A stretch of 64,000 nt of DNA, taken from NCBI GenBank assembly GCA_028382965.1, contig JAOEUK010000005.1:62001-126000 (forward strand), in the 5' to 3' direction. The notes under the pieces were generated by a model that worked only from the letters and a program-made list of their open reading frames with translations, was not told the DNA's origin and made no database searches. Shown in pieces: positions 48,782 to 57,044 of this stretch (within the stretch, counting starts at the first letter, position 1; every line of letters begins with the position of its first letter). The translations under genes and the position numbers were made by a program. The stretch comes from Candidatus Puniceispirillum sp. GTDB lineage: Bacteria; Pseudomonadota; Alphaproteobacteria; Puniceispirillales; Puniceispirillaceae.

Positions 48782-50260
48782 ATGCCAACTTATGAACCCT
48801 TAACTGAACTAATGCAGTTTCAACGTGACACTGAAGCCCTTATGTCAATTGCTGGTAGGCTTAGTTGGGATCAGGAAACTATGATGCCTCATGGCTCGTC
48901 GGACCAGAGAGCAACAGAACATGCGGCATTAGTTCGGATTGTACACACAAGGAACACAAACCCACGAATAGCAGACTGGCTAGATAAGATTACTCCCGGT
49001 AATGAGACAGAGGCAGCAAATATCAGGCTTATCAAAAAGGGTTATGAAAAAGATTGTAAAGTCCCTATAGAACTTAATGCCTCTATTGCGAGGGTTACCT
49101 CAAAAGCCCACGGTATTTGGGCTTCTGCACGGCAAAATGAAAACGTCGCAGAATACCTACCGATCCTGGCTGAGATTATTAAATTAAAGATCGAGAAGGC
49201 AGCAGCTCTTGCCCAAGGTGACGAACACTATGATGCTCTCATTGATGAGTATGAACCAAATGTTTCCGGAGATGAAATTTCAACAATGTTTCAGAATTTA
49301 CGCCCTACCTTGGTCAATCTGCGTAAAGAAATCCTGAGCAAAGAAAAGCCCAAAGCGATAAGCGGTAATTTTGATGAAAAAATCCAGCTAAAGCTTGCAA
49401 ATGAATTAGCAATTGCCTTTGGCTATGACCTAAACAAAGGTCGAATTGATCAAGCAATTCATCCATTTTCATCAGGCTCTGGCGATGATGTGCGCATAAC
49501 CACGCGAACAGATCCATCTGATCCGTTTAACTGCATTTACTCAACCATTCATGAAGTTGGCCACGCGACATATGAGCAGAACATTCAAAAGGATTTTATT
49601 TTTAGTCCTTTAGGTCGAGGGGTATCACTTGGAGTTCATGAAAGCCAAAGTCGGATTTATGAAAACCAGCTTGGACGAAGTCGCCCTTTCACAAGTTGGC
49701 TTTTTCACCGTATGAGAGATCTGTTTGGTAACTTTGGCATTGATGACCCTGAGACGTTCTACAAATGCGTAAATCAGGTGGATTCAGGATTCATCCGCAC
49801 GGAGGCAGACGAACTGCAATATAACCTTCATGTGATGTTACGCTTTGATCTTGAAAAGTTACTGATATCAGGTGATCTCGGCGTTAACGACATCGAAAAT
49901 GCGTGGAACGAACGATTTGAGTCAGACTTTGGTTACAAAGTTGAAAAGCCATCACAAGGGGTCCTTCAAGACGTCCATTGGGCAACCGGAGCTTTTGGTT
50001 ATTTTCCTACCTATACCCTAGGCAACGTTTATGCAGGTTGCTTGTATCAAAAAATGCAAGAATCTATCTTTAATTTGGATGATTCCCTATCAAATGGAGA
50101 CCTCAGTGGCGCTACTGCATGGCTGAGTGAAAATATTCAAGTGCATGGAAGTTTGTTTGAGCCGAAGGCGACTATTGAAAAGGCTACAGGCACTAGTATT
50201 ACTGTTGGTCCCCTGTTGAACTATCTCGAGAAAAAATATGCAGACCTTTACGGACTTTAA
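48782..50260 (+). CDS. Carboxypeptidase Taq-type (M32 family)
   Basis: Zinc metallocarboxypeptidase of peptidase family M32, removing C-terminal residues from peptides in the cytoplasm. The 492 residues match the roughly 500 of the family. The HExxH motif is HEVGHATYEQN with His257, Glu258 and His261, and the third-ligand region SLGVHESQSRIYENQLGRS follows about 30 residues on. The family markers GRLSWDQETMMPHG near the N-terminus, EADELQYNLHVMLRFDLEK, and GVLQDVHWATGAFGYFPTYTLGN are all present. No secretion signal. Confidence 0.93.
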   Translation: MPTYEPLTELMQFQRDTEALMSIAGRLSWDQETMMPHGSSDQRATEHAALVRIVHTRNTNPRIADWLDKITPGNETEAANIRLIKKGYEKDCKVPIELNASIARVTSKAHGIWASARQNENVAEYLPILAEIIKLKIEKAAALAQGDEHYDALIDEYEPNVSGDEISTMFQNLRPTLVNLRKEILSKEKPKAISGNFDEKIQLKLANELAIAFGYDLNKGRIDQAIHPFSSGSGDDVRITTRTDPSDPFNCIYSTIHEVGHATYEQNIQKDFIFSPLGRGVSLGVHESQSRIYENQLGRSRPFTSWLFHRMRDLFGNFGIDDPETFYKCVNQVDSGFIRTEADELQYNLHVMLRFDLEKLLISGDLGVNDIENAWNERFESDFGYKVEKPSQGVLQDVHWATGAFGYFPTYTLGNVYAGCLYQKMQESIFNLDDSLSNGDLSGATAWLSENIQVHGSLFEPKATIEKATGTSITVGPLLNYLEKKYADLYGL

Positions 50261-50425
50261 TAAATTCAAACAGGCTTGGTGGACAGCAACGCGCGTGCAT
50301 TGCTGTGCGACTGGATTAAAATAAGGGTGTTGCCTAGAAAAAGGTAACCCGCAGATTCACACTATTCCTTGTCTGCAGCTTTGAAGTCGCATTAATTCTG
50401 TTTGTGTAGCTTGATCATATACTAA

Positions 50426-51346
50426 TTAGTCACAGAAAACTGATTGCACTGCTTTAAAGACGATACTATGAAGCTGTGCTACTTCCTCATTTGTTTCGCC
50501 ATAACCACCACCTATGGTGGTAGCAATTGGAACCTGTCGGTTTTTGAAATGGGTCAAAACAACTCTGTCTCTTTGCTCAATGCCTTCTGACGTCATTTCT
50601 AAAAGGCCGAGCTTGTCACGACCATGCACGTCAACAGCCGCATCATAAATGACCAAATCAGGTGAGAAGTTTACTCGGTCTATCTCAGAGAGACATTGCC
50701 TCAATGCAGCAAGGTAATCCTCATCACCAGCACCTTTTGAGATTGGAAAATCTAGGTCACTTCTAGCCTTTTTTGCAGGATAATTTTCTGCGCAATGGAT
50801 TGAACATGTGAAAATATTTTTGTCCTTAGAGAGTATACTTGCAGTCCCATCTCCCTGATGCACATCACAATCAAAAATCAGAACTCTTGTTACAAGTTTT
50901 AGCTCAATTAAAGCGCGCGCTGCATATACTAAGTCATTAAATACACAAAATCCGGCACCAAAACCCCAGTGGGCGTGATGAGTTCCACCTGCAACGTGAC
51001 AGGCTATCCCGTTTTGAAGTGCGAGTTGTGCCGTGAGCAAGGTACCATTCGGTGCTAAGAAAGAACGTTGACGGAGTATTTCACTCCACGGCAAACCTAA
51101 TTTTGTTTGCTGCTGTTTTGATAGATTACCTGTTTCAATGGCACGAATATAAACTGGATCATGTGCAATAGATAAATGTGCTGCAGTAGCTGGTTTGGGC
51201 ACATATCTCAGATAATTTTCTATTTGCCCTGTGCTCTCAAGCTGTTTAATTAGCACACTATATTTTGTGCCAGGAAAGCGGTGGTTTTCAGGCAGAGGGA
51301 TATCATACGATGGGTGGTAAATAATTGGATGCTTACCAGTTTTCAT
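50426..51346 (-). CDS. Histone-deacetylase-family amidohydrolase
   Basis: Zinc-dependent deacetylase of the HDAC/AcuC/acetylpolyamine amidohydrolase superfamily, 306 residues. The catalytic HH pair is in AGGTHHAHWGFGAGFCVFND, the metal ligands are Asp159 and His163 region in VLIFDCDVHQGDGTASIL and the aspartate in DLVIYDAAVDVHGRDKLG; GGGYGETNEEV ends the site. Bacterial relatives deacetylate acetyl-lysine, polyamines or acetoin-pathway proteins; the substrate is not determined here. It is convergent with the M32 gene. Upstream lies an AT-rich tract with a TATAA repeat. Confidence 0.87.
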   Translation of the reverse strand: MKTGKHPIIYHPSYDIPLPENHRFPGTKYSVLIKQLESTGQIENYLRYVPKPATAAHLSIAHDPVYIRAIETGNLSKQQQTKLGLPWSEILRQRSFLAPNGTLLTAQLALQNGIACHVAGGTHHAHWGFGAGFCVFNDLVYAARALIELKLVTRVLIFDCDVHQGDGTASILSKDKNIFTCSIHCAENYPAKKARSDLDFPISKGAGDEDYLAALRQCLSEIDRVNFSPDLVIYDAAVDVHGRDKLGLLEMTSEGIEQRDRVVLTHFKNRQVPIATTIGGGYGETNEEVAQLHSIVFKAVQSVFCD

Positions 51347-51822
51347 TTATCAAAATGTCTTCTTAATTAGTTTTTTTTTAATGTAATCAAGTAATTCCGT
51401 GACTTTTTTCCTTGTCAAATTCTTTACAACATTCTGCAAGGAGTGATGCTTTAGGAATGCAGAGTAATAATATCTATATAATATAATATAATATAATATA
51501 ATATAATACATTAACTTCAATGCATTGCTTCGTAACATTGCATAGCAAGGTAAGCAATAAAGCAACATTTGATAAAAAGAAAACAAGCATAACAGCGTCA
51601 GTGCTTAACACTGCATGGCTTAGCAATGTATTATTATTAATATTACCAGCACAGCAAACGTTATGCCCCCTTTCCTTTCAAGATACAAAATTTTCTCAAC
51701 AAAGCAGCTTTGTCACATTGCCGCGAGGCTGTAGGCAAAAGAGAAATTGCACCAGAATGACTGGATTGTACGCATTCACGATTTTTAGAATTTCGTTATG
51801 AGATTGATTTTATTATAATATT
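51347..51822. other. AT-rich intergenic region with repeats
   Basis: A 476-bp gap between the HDAC-like gene and tRNA-Pro. It holds the pentanucleotide array at 51477-51508 and, from 51520 to 51630, several short inverted repeats built from ATTGC/GCAAT. Two open frames cross it but have unlikely composition, and I see no gene. The minus-strand promoter of the HDAC-like gene probably lies here. Confidence 0.5.
51477..51508. repeat. TATAA pentanucleotide tandem repeat
   Basis: Six perfect copies of TATAA at 51477-51506 plus two further bases. Each junction makes a TATAAT hexamer on the plus strand. Such short tandem repeats can change length by slippage. It lies 131 bp upstream of the HDAC-like start codon. 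Confidence 0.9.
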
Positions 51823-51899
51823 TGGTCGGAACGGCAGGATTTGAACCTGCGACCCCTACACCCCCAGTGTAGTGCGCTACCAGGCTGCGCTACGCTCCG
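51823..51899 (-). tRNA. tRNA-Pro (GGG anticodon)
   Basis: Complete 77-nt tRNA read on the minus strand: acceptor CGGAGCG pairing with CGTTCCG, D arm GCGCAGCCTGGTAGCGC, anticodon stem CTACA/TGTAG with loop CTGGGGG (anticodon GGG at positions 34-36), variable GGGTC and T arm GCAGG-TTCAAAT-CCTGC. The 3' CCA is encoded (TGG at 51823-51825 on the plus strand). It decodes CCC and CCU. It lies just downstream of the merR-like gene, in the same direction as the plsX-fabH-ihfA operon. Confidence 0.95.
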
Positions 51900-51954
51900 G
51901 ATCCAAAACTATAGCTAAACTCCTAGCTATAAACCAATTGTTCTTATAAAAAAA

Positions 51955-52326
51955 TTATGCGTTAAGATTCTGTTTTAATTTCACAAGACGTATTTTAGCC
52001 TCATCAATTAATTTTATTACATTGTCTAGCGATTCCAATGTCTTGTCGGACCCTACTATAGTATTGATTGACTCACCAGCAGAACTTTTACTCCGCAAAA
52101 ATTTTTGTGCACCTTTTATCGTAAACCCATCAACGTAAAGCAGCTGCTGGATCCGGCGCAAAGCAATCACATCATCAGGGCGATAATAACGTCTACCACC
52201 ACTTCGTTTTAAAGGACGAGGACTGTTAAACTTACCTTCCCAAAACCTCAAGACATGAGCTGGAACTTCGAGAAGCGCTGACACTTCCGAGATTGTCTTA
52301 AAAGCATCGCTAGCTTTGCCATTCAT
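51955..52326 (-). CDS. MerR-family transcriptional regulator
   Basis: Short MerR-type DNA-binding protein of 123 residues. The N-terminal winged HTH reads [23 protein letters not shown] followed by the wing region [36 protein letters not shown], then a weak coiled-coil end ([22 protein letters not shown]). There is no effector domain and no cysteine ligand set. It overlaps ihfA by 4 bp, a conserved alphaproteobacterial pair downstream of fabH. Its targets are unknown; the palindrome upstream of DUF177-plsX is one candidate. Confidence 0.9.
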   Translation of the reverse strand: MNGKASDAFKTISEVSALLEVPAHVLRFWEGKFNSPRPLKRSGGRRYYRPDDVIALRRIQQLLYVDGFTIKGAQKFLRSKSSAGESINTIVGSDKTLESLDNVIKLIDEAKIRLVKLKQNLNA

Positions 52327-52613
52327 TTTTCGCTATCAACACGGTCCTTGAGAATATGAGAAGGGCGAAAGGACAAAACACGCCTTGAAGTAATAACCGC
52401 TTCAATTCCTGTCTTAGGGTTTCGACCAACACGCTGGTTCTTTGCATGGACTGAAAAAGTACCAAATGATGAAATTTTAACTTCTTCACCAGATTCTAAG
52501 CATGAACAAATTTCTTCGATAACGGTCTCAACCAAATCGGCTGATTCGTTTCGTGAAAGCCCTATATTCCGATATACGGATTCTGTTAGATCTGCACGGG
52601 TTAAAGTTCTCAT
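52323..52613 (-). CDS. ihfA: Integration host factor alpha
   Basis: DNA-bending HU/IHF-family subunit, 96 residues, beginning [35 protein letters not shown] and containing the arm region [48 protein letters not shown], with the GRNPKTG tip and proline for DNA intercalation. IhfA is assigned over IhfB or HU by its place after fabH and before merR, a standard order, and by sequence pattern. No strong Shine-Dalgarno is visible. Confidence 0.93.
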   Translation of the reverse strand: MRTLTRADLTESVYRNIGLSRNESADLVETVIEEICSCLESGEEVKISSFGTFSVHAKNQRVGRNPKTGIEAVITSRRVLSFRPSHILKDRVDSEK

Positions 52614-52752
52614 TATAATTTCAGTCTAACGCATTTTCAGCTATTGGTCAATTCAGAATATTAGTACAGTTGAGCTATTAAGATAAAAAATATGAAGACA
52701 ATTTTATCCTTTTGCTGGAGAACGCATTCTACTCATTAAAGACTTGGCTTAT

Positions 52753-53739
52753 TTAGGTTAGAGCTGGACGCCCAAACTTAACTAATGCTGCACCCCAAAC
52801 AAGACCTCCACCAATTGCCTCCATCGCCACAACATTACCATTCTGGATCCGGCCATCATTAATAGCTGTAGCCAAAGCCAATGGAATAGATGCGGCTGAT
52901 GTATTGGCATGTTTATCAACCGTACGAACAACACGATCTGATGCTAAACCCATTTTTTTTTGCATTGCATCAATTATACGAATGTTTGCTTGGTGTGGGA
53001 CAAACCAGTCAATATCTTCAAAACTCATTTTTGCGGCAACCAGGGCCTCATCCATGACCTCCGCAAGCTTTTCGACTGCATGACGAAACACTTCTTTGCC
53101 CTCCATTCGAACGTGACCAACCTTCCCATTGATTGATGGACCACCGTCAACATAGAGAATATCACGATAAGCTCCATCAGAGTGCAACACTGATGAGCGA
53201 ATCCCCCAATCCGCACTATCTTGAGAGGTTTCTAGAATTACTGCACCAGCACCATCACCAAATAACACACAGGTTGACCTATCTTTCCAATCCAACAATT
53301 TAGAAAAGCTCTCCGCTCCAACAACAAGAGCTCGGCATCCCCGACCTGATTGTAGCATCGCATCCGCAATATCAAGTGCATAAATAAATCCAGCACAAAC
53401 AGCTTGCACATCAAAGGCTATAGCAGTCTTCGCACCAAGCTGATGCTGTAACTTGGAAGCTGTTGAAGGAAAAGTGTTGTCCGGTGTTGTTGTAGCTACA
53501 ATTATGATATCAATGTCATCTCCAGTTAGCTTTGCATTAGCCAGTGCCTCAAGCGCCGCATGCTTAGCTAAATCAGCTGTTGTTTCACCCTCCGCAACAA
53601 TATGGCGTTGTGAAATACCAGTGCGTCTGCGGATCCATGTATCGTCAGTATCCACAAACGTTGATAAATCATCATTAGAGACTACCTTTGCTGGGAGATA
53701 AGACCCAACTGCAGTCATCAAAACTTGTTGATTACTCAT
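52753..53739 (-). CDS. fabH: 3-oxoacyl-ACP synthase III (FabH)
   Basis: Starts fatty-acid chains by condensing acetyl-CoA with malonyl-ACP. The 328 residues have DTDDTWIRRRTGISQRH, the catalytic cysteine in DVQAVCAGFIYALD, the histidine in WFVPHQANIRI and asparagine in DKHANTSAASIPLAL, and GGGLVWGAALV at the end. It overlaps plsX by 8 bp. With plsX it links fatty-acid initiation and phospholipid synthesis. Confidence 0.96.
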   Translation of the reverse strand: MSNQQVLMTAVGSYLPAKVVSNDDLSTFVDTDDTWIRRRTGISQRHIVAEGETTADLAKHAALEALANAKLTGDDIDIIIVATTTPDNTFPSTASKLQHQLGAKTAIAFDVQAVCAGFIYALDIADAMLQSGRGCRALVVGAESFSKLLDWKDRSTCVLFGDGAGAVILETSQDSADWGIRSSVLHSDGAYRDILYVDGGPSINGKVGHVRMEGKEVFRHAVEKLAEVMDEALVAAKMSFEDIDWFVPHQANIRIIDAMQKKMGLASDRVVRTVDKHANTSAASIPLALATAINDGRIQNGNVVAMEAIGGGLVWGAALVKFGRPALT

Positions 53740-54775
53740 TTACAGTCTTTCTTTGTTCACGAATCAATCCGGCCTTTTCAATCGCAGCGCTAACATCTGG
53801 AATAAAACCATGATCAACAAGGTTGGCAGCAACATCAATAGCATTAGAAAACCCAAGAGCATCAGTACCACCATGCGATTTTACCGCAATGCCATTTAAC
53901 CCAAGGAAAACCGCCCCATTGTATCGCCGAGGGTCCATTTTGGCACGAAAAAGCTTTAATGCATTACGGGCGAAAATATATCCTATTCTTGATAATAGAG
54001 ATGCACGAAACGTTTGGCGCAGCGCTGACGCAAATAGTCCTGCCACGCCCTCCGCAGTTTTCAAAGCAACATTCCCAGAAAAACCATCAGTTACAACAAT
54101 ATCAACACTACCCTTAACCAAGTCAGAACCTTCAACAAAACCACAATAATTAACCCCAAGATCAGGGTTTGATAACTCTTGTGCGGCTAAACGAAGGTAT
54201 TCATGACCCTTCTGCTCCTCTTCACCAACATTTAAAAGTCCAACAGACGGCTTGGTTTTTCCCATCAATGACAGATAAAAGGCTTGGCCCATTAAAGCGA
54301 ACTGCACCAAATTTTCTTCATCACATTCAAGATTGGCGCCAAGATCGAGCATACACATTGGATTGAGCTCAGTTGGAAAAAAACCAGCAATAGCTGGACG
54401 CGTAATACCTGGCATAGTTCGTAACTGTAACTTAGCCATAGCCATAAGGGCACCTGTATTACCAGCAGAAACCACAGCGTCAGCTCGTTTGGCACTAACT
54501 TCGGCAATAGCAAGCCACATTGAACTCTCCCGACCTCTTCGGACAGCCTGTGACGCTGTATCACCAGACGATACGGCTTGATCAGTGTGAATCAGTTCTG
54601 CATCCTTAAAATGCTTTGATTTTTCAAGCAGTGGTTTTATTGCTTTTTCATCACCAACAAACACTATTTCGATATTTGGGGATTTTGCCTTTGCAATATC
54701 CGCTCCATCAACAACCGATACGGGGGCGTTGTCACCACCCATCGCATCAAGCGCAATCTTAATAACTTCAGACAG
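53732..54775 (-). CDS. plsX: Phosphate acyltransferase PlsX (probable CTG start)
   Basis: Makes acyl-phosphate from acyl-ACP for phospholipid synthesis. From the start chosen here it has 347 residues with IALDAMGGDNAPVSVVDG near the N-terminus, VVSAGNTGALMA, GFFPTELNPMCMLDLGANLECDEENLVQFA, LLNVGEEEQKGHEYLRLA, VTDGFSGNVALKTAEG and GLNGIAVKSHGGTDALGF. No ATG, GTG or TTG fits: TTG at 54790 comes before the GGGAGGG Shine-Dalgarno at 54782-54788. A CTG at 54775 stands 6 bases after that site and gives MSEVIKIALDAMGGD, the usual family start. The family call is secure; the start codon is inferred. Confidence 0.93.
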   Translation of the reverse strand: MSEVIKIALDAMGGDNAPVSVVDGADIAKAKSPNIEIVFVGDEKAIKPLLEKSKHFKDAELIHTDQAVSSGDTASQAVRRGRESSMWLAIAEVSAKRADAVVSAGNTGALMAMAKLQLRTMPGITRPAIAGFFPTELNPMCMLDLGANLECDEENLVQFALMGQAFYLSLMGKTKPSVGLLNVGEEEQKGHEYLRLAAQELSNPDLGVNYCGFVEGSDLVKGSVDIVVTDGFSGNVALKTAEGVAGLFASALRQTFRASLLSRIGYIFARNALKLFRAKMDPRRYNGAVFLGLNGIAVKSHGGTDALGFSNAIDVAANLVDHGFIPDVSAAIEKAGLIREQRKTVNE

Positions 54776-54802
54776 GGTAAACCCTCCCAACCTGTTTTGA
54801 CT

Positions 54803-55312
54803 CTATTTGAGGGTCTGGCGTTTAAATGCAGCAAGCCCAGCAAACGGATGATCTGGTAATTTCTCACCACTCGTAAATGTTTCCGGTGCTTCAACAGCAC
54901 GCGGCCAAGGTGTGACAGCAACCGCAAGCGATTGTGCCAGCATTTCGCCAATATTTATTGCCCCATTTTCAAGAGGTTCAGCCTCATCAATTAGAACTTC
55001 AACTTCATTAAGACTGCTTACGACGCGAACATAGCGCTCTTTGATCTTAAAATCTACAGTCTCGCGAAGCGGAACACCAGTTACGCCACAAGCTTGAACA
55101 ACATGACCTCTTAATTGTCCATTAACATCCCAGCAATTGCGCGCTGATTTGTTTACACTAAACTCAGCTGAAAACGCTTTTACGTCAATAAAATGAAAGC
55201 GGGCTGCCAGTAATTGACATTCACAATCATTCGCAGAAAATTTAAAAAAATTTAGCGAATCAGAGCGTATATGGTCAACGTTTATAAGCGAATTCAGTCT
55301 AATTTTAGGCAT
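54803..55312 (-). CDS. DUF177 (YceD) family protein
   Basis: DUF177 proteins have been tied to 23S rRNA accumulation and ribosome assembly. The 169 residues show the family core CWDVNGQLRGHVVQACGVTGVPLRETVDFKIKERYVRVV and the C-terminal acidic segment with IDEAEPLENGAINIGEMLAQSLAVAV, followed by HPFAGLAAFKRQ. ATG at 55312 is preceded by AGGT at 7 bases. It lies just upstream of plsX, a common place in this class (rpmF, usually near, is not present). Function in this organism is not established. Confidence 0.87.
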   Translation of the reverse strand: MPKIRLNSLINVDHIRSDSLNFFKFSANDCECQLLAARFHFIDVKAFSAEFSVNKSARNCWDVNGQLRGHVVQACGVTGVPLRETVDFKIKERYVRVVSSLNEVEVLIDEAEPLENGAINIGEMLAQSLAVAVTPWPRAVEAPETFTSGEKLPDHPFAGLAAFKRQTLK

Positions 55313-55396
55313 TTTAAACCTACCAACAAATTATTATCAGACGTCTCAAACCCAGAATAACCAGATAGCGAGAGCTAATCACAACTTTTTTCTATT

Positions 55397-55419
55397 CTGT
55401 TACCTAGTCTAGGTAACAG
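55397..55419. promoter_or_regulatory. Perfect 23-bp palindrome
   Basis: CTGTTACCTAG at 55397-55407 and its exact complement CTAGGTAACAG at 55409-55419 flank a central T. The right half covers the stop codon of the ubiquinol-cytochrome c chaperone-like gene, and the DUF177 start is 85 bp further on. Neither strand has a proper T-run after it, so it does not look like an intrinsic terminator. It may be an operator for a dimeric regulator or an mRNA hairpin. Confidence 0.6.
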
Positions 55420-56014
55420 TTATACGGCCAGCAAGCAAAGCCTGCGCTGAAAAATGGTCAAACTTCTCAACTAAATCAAACAAATAATCAACTAAGCCAT
55501 TAGCCACAGGATCAATCGTTTCATTTCCTCGAAATAAATTACGTTTTAATGCAGATGAAAATTGTTTTTTATCATTTTTATCAATAGCTTGCACATATGA
55601 ATTAAGACGCCCCAAAAAAGCTTCTGCCATCACTCTTATGCGTTTTGCAACACCAGTGTCACCTGCCCCCATTTCACGTAGTGACAAATCCATGTCAGCA
55701 AACATTGAGTCAAATAATTCCTGGCTTAAAACTTTGCCCTCTTCACCTAAAGGCTTCAATCGCCGCATCAACAATATAACAATGAGGCTCAGTGCATCAA
55801 ACCGCCCATCAACACTATCAGCAACACCATATTTTTGATAAAAATGGGGTGCACGAGCCAGACGAATTGCTTCCACATAAAGCTTTTCAGCATTACTACT
55901 TTGCCGACTTTTCCCCCAGTCTAATAAATTACCAAGCCAAGCTTGTGCTTTCTCTTGCATTGTTGCAACATCCTGCATTAATGATAAATCTTTGAACGGG
56001 CTAAACCGGTCCAA
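55409..56014 (-). CDS. Ubiquinol-cytochrome c chaperone family protein (CBP3-like)
   Basis: Member of the ubiquinol-cytochrome c chaperone family, whose mitochondrial form Cbp3 assists cytochrome b and bc1 assembly. The 201 residues have AEKLYVEAIRLARAPHFYQKYGVADSVDGRFDALSLIVILLMRRLK, then FDSMFADMDLSLREMGAGDTGVAKRIRVMAEAFLGRL, matching the family. The start TTG at 56014 is preceded by AGAAAG; the ATG at 55978 is an alternative. It diverges from the bamE-like gene with only 29 bp between start codons. Confidence 0.85.
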   Translation of the reverse strand: MDRFSPFKDLSLMQDVATMQEKAQAWLGNLLDWGKSRQSSNAEKLYVEAIRLARAPHFYQKYGVADSVDGRFDALSLIVILLMRRLKPLGEEGKVLSQELFDSMFADMDLSLREMGAGDTGVAKRIRVMAEAFLGRLNSYVQAIDKNDKKQFSSALKRNLFRGNETIDPVANGLVDYLFDLVEKFDHFSAQALLAGRITVT

Positions 56015-56043
56015 TAAACTTTCTATATCGCAGGAACCGCCTA

Positions 56044-56526
56044 ATGACTAGTGTTTCATTGACTTGCAATTATATTGTACACCATTTCAGAAGAGTTCTG
56101 ACGACCCTTTTTTTAGGTATTCTTTGCTTTGGGGGCCTAAGCGGTTGCGGTGAAAAGATCAGTGAGCATGGACACACACTCAACCTAACCGCACTATCTA
56201 TGATAGAGATTGGTCGTTCAAAGAAAGCTGATATTTTGGATGCACTCGGTTCACCAAGCTTTGAAGGCGCGTTTGACAAACAAAAACTTTATTATCTTAG
56301 CCAAACCATGGTTGAGCCGGTAGCTGGAGCCAACACCACAAAAAATCGCAATATTTACATATTTTCTTTTAACGCAAAAAATGTTCTACAAACAATAGAT
56401 TTAATTGATGAAAAAAGTGGGCTTAATGTTGTTCACATAACTGAGAAAACACGCACTACAGGTGTTAATCTTGGTGTTTTTGATCAAATTTTTTCTAACC
56501 TAAAGCGAAACCAATCAAGTGACTAA
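56044..56526 (+). CDS. bamE: BamE/SmpA-like outer-membrane lipoprotein
   Basis: Accessory lipoprotein of the beta-barrel assembly machine. The 160 residues start with a basic region, a hydrophobic stretch LTTLFLGILCFGG and lipobox LSGC with the lipidated Cys35. The mature part has the SmpA/OmlA pattern (SMIEIGRSKKADILDALGSPSFEGAFDKQKLYYLSQTM), fitting the family. The gene is divergent from the CBP3-like gene and convergent with nusB. Confidence 0.85.
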   Translation: MTSVSLTCNYIVHHFRRVLTTLFLGILCFGGLSGCGEKISEHGHTLNLTALSMIEIGRSKKADILDALGSPSFEGAFDKQKLYYLSQTMVEPVAGANTTKNRNIYIFSFNAKNVLQTIDLIDEKSGLNVVHITEKTRTTGVNLGVFDQIFSNLKRNQSSD

Positions 56527-56549
56527 ACCTCCGCTATACCGTACTAATA

Positions 56550-57044
56550 TTATTTCGCCGTCATTTCAGTAATTCTGGCTTTTCTTGCTAAACTGTCAAG
56601 AACAGCGTTTACGAATTTAACATCACATCCGCAAGCATCACCAAGACCAGAGTATTCACTTATAGCTGCGCGCGCCGGAATGTGCGGCATTGAGCGCAAC
56701 TCGTAGGTACCACAACGGATTACCGACAGCTCAATTCGCGCCAAACGAGCAATCGACCACCCATCAACAAGCTGAGCAGCTATAGCAGCATCGATAGCGT
56801 CAGCATCATTTTCAACACCCATAAAAAGCGTGTTTAAATGCTCATGATCCAAATCTTTAACCTTAAATGACTTGGCAGCATCCGTAGCATAATGCGCTAA
56901 GAATTGGGGTACAAAATTAATTACTGTTTGTCCAGTAATCAAAGATTGATAAGTAATTTGGACTGCTGCCAAGCGTGCAGCTGAACGCCGGCGCACAGGA
57001 ATTGCCTTTAATGTTTGTTTTTCAGCACTCATTGAATCAACCAC
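56550..57044 (-). CDS. nusB: Transcription antitermination factor NusB
   Basis: RNA-binding factor for rRNA antitermination with NusE. The 164 residues contain RRSAARLAAVQITYQSLITGQTVINF near the start, ARIELSVIRCGTYELRSMPHIPARAAISEYSGLGDACGCDVKFVNAVLDSLARK at the end, with the NusB helix pattern. GTG at 57044 overlaps the ribH stop by 8 bp and has AGGT 5-6 bases upstream; ATG at 57032 is an alternative. The order ribH-nusB is conserved. Confidence 0.94.
   Translation of the reverse strand: MVDSMSAEKQTLKAIPVRRRSAARLAAVQITYQSLITGQTVINFVPQFLAHYATDAAKSFKVKDLDHEHLNTLFMGVENDADAIDAAIAAQLVDGWSIARLARIELSVIRCGTYELRSMPHIPARAAISEYSGLGDACGCDVKFVNAVLDSLARKARITEMTAK

Noticed and set aside
50283..50306. 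ACAGCAA/TTGCTGT inverted repeat between the M32 and HDAC-like genes as a terminator
   Set aside because: No T-run follows on either strand; left as a simple inverted repeat.
51350..51586. 78-residue open frame on the minus strand upstream of the HDAC-like gene
   Set aside because: It translates the TATAA repeat into a YYIIL run and has no ribosome site; composition is that of AT-rich spacer.
51520..51801. 93-residue open frame on the plus strand
   Set aside because: No Shine-Dalgarno, composition unlike the neighbouring genes, and it runs through inverted repeats.
51823..51899. tRNA-Pro as attachment site of a genomic island in 36-51 kb
   Set aside because: No integrase and no direct repeat of the tRNA 3' end was seen on the accessory-looking side.
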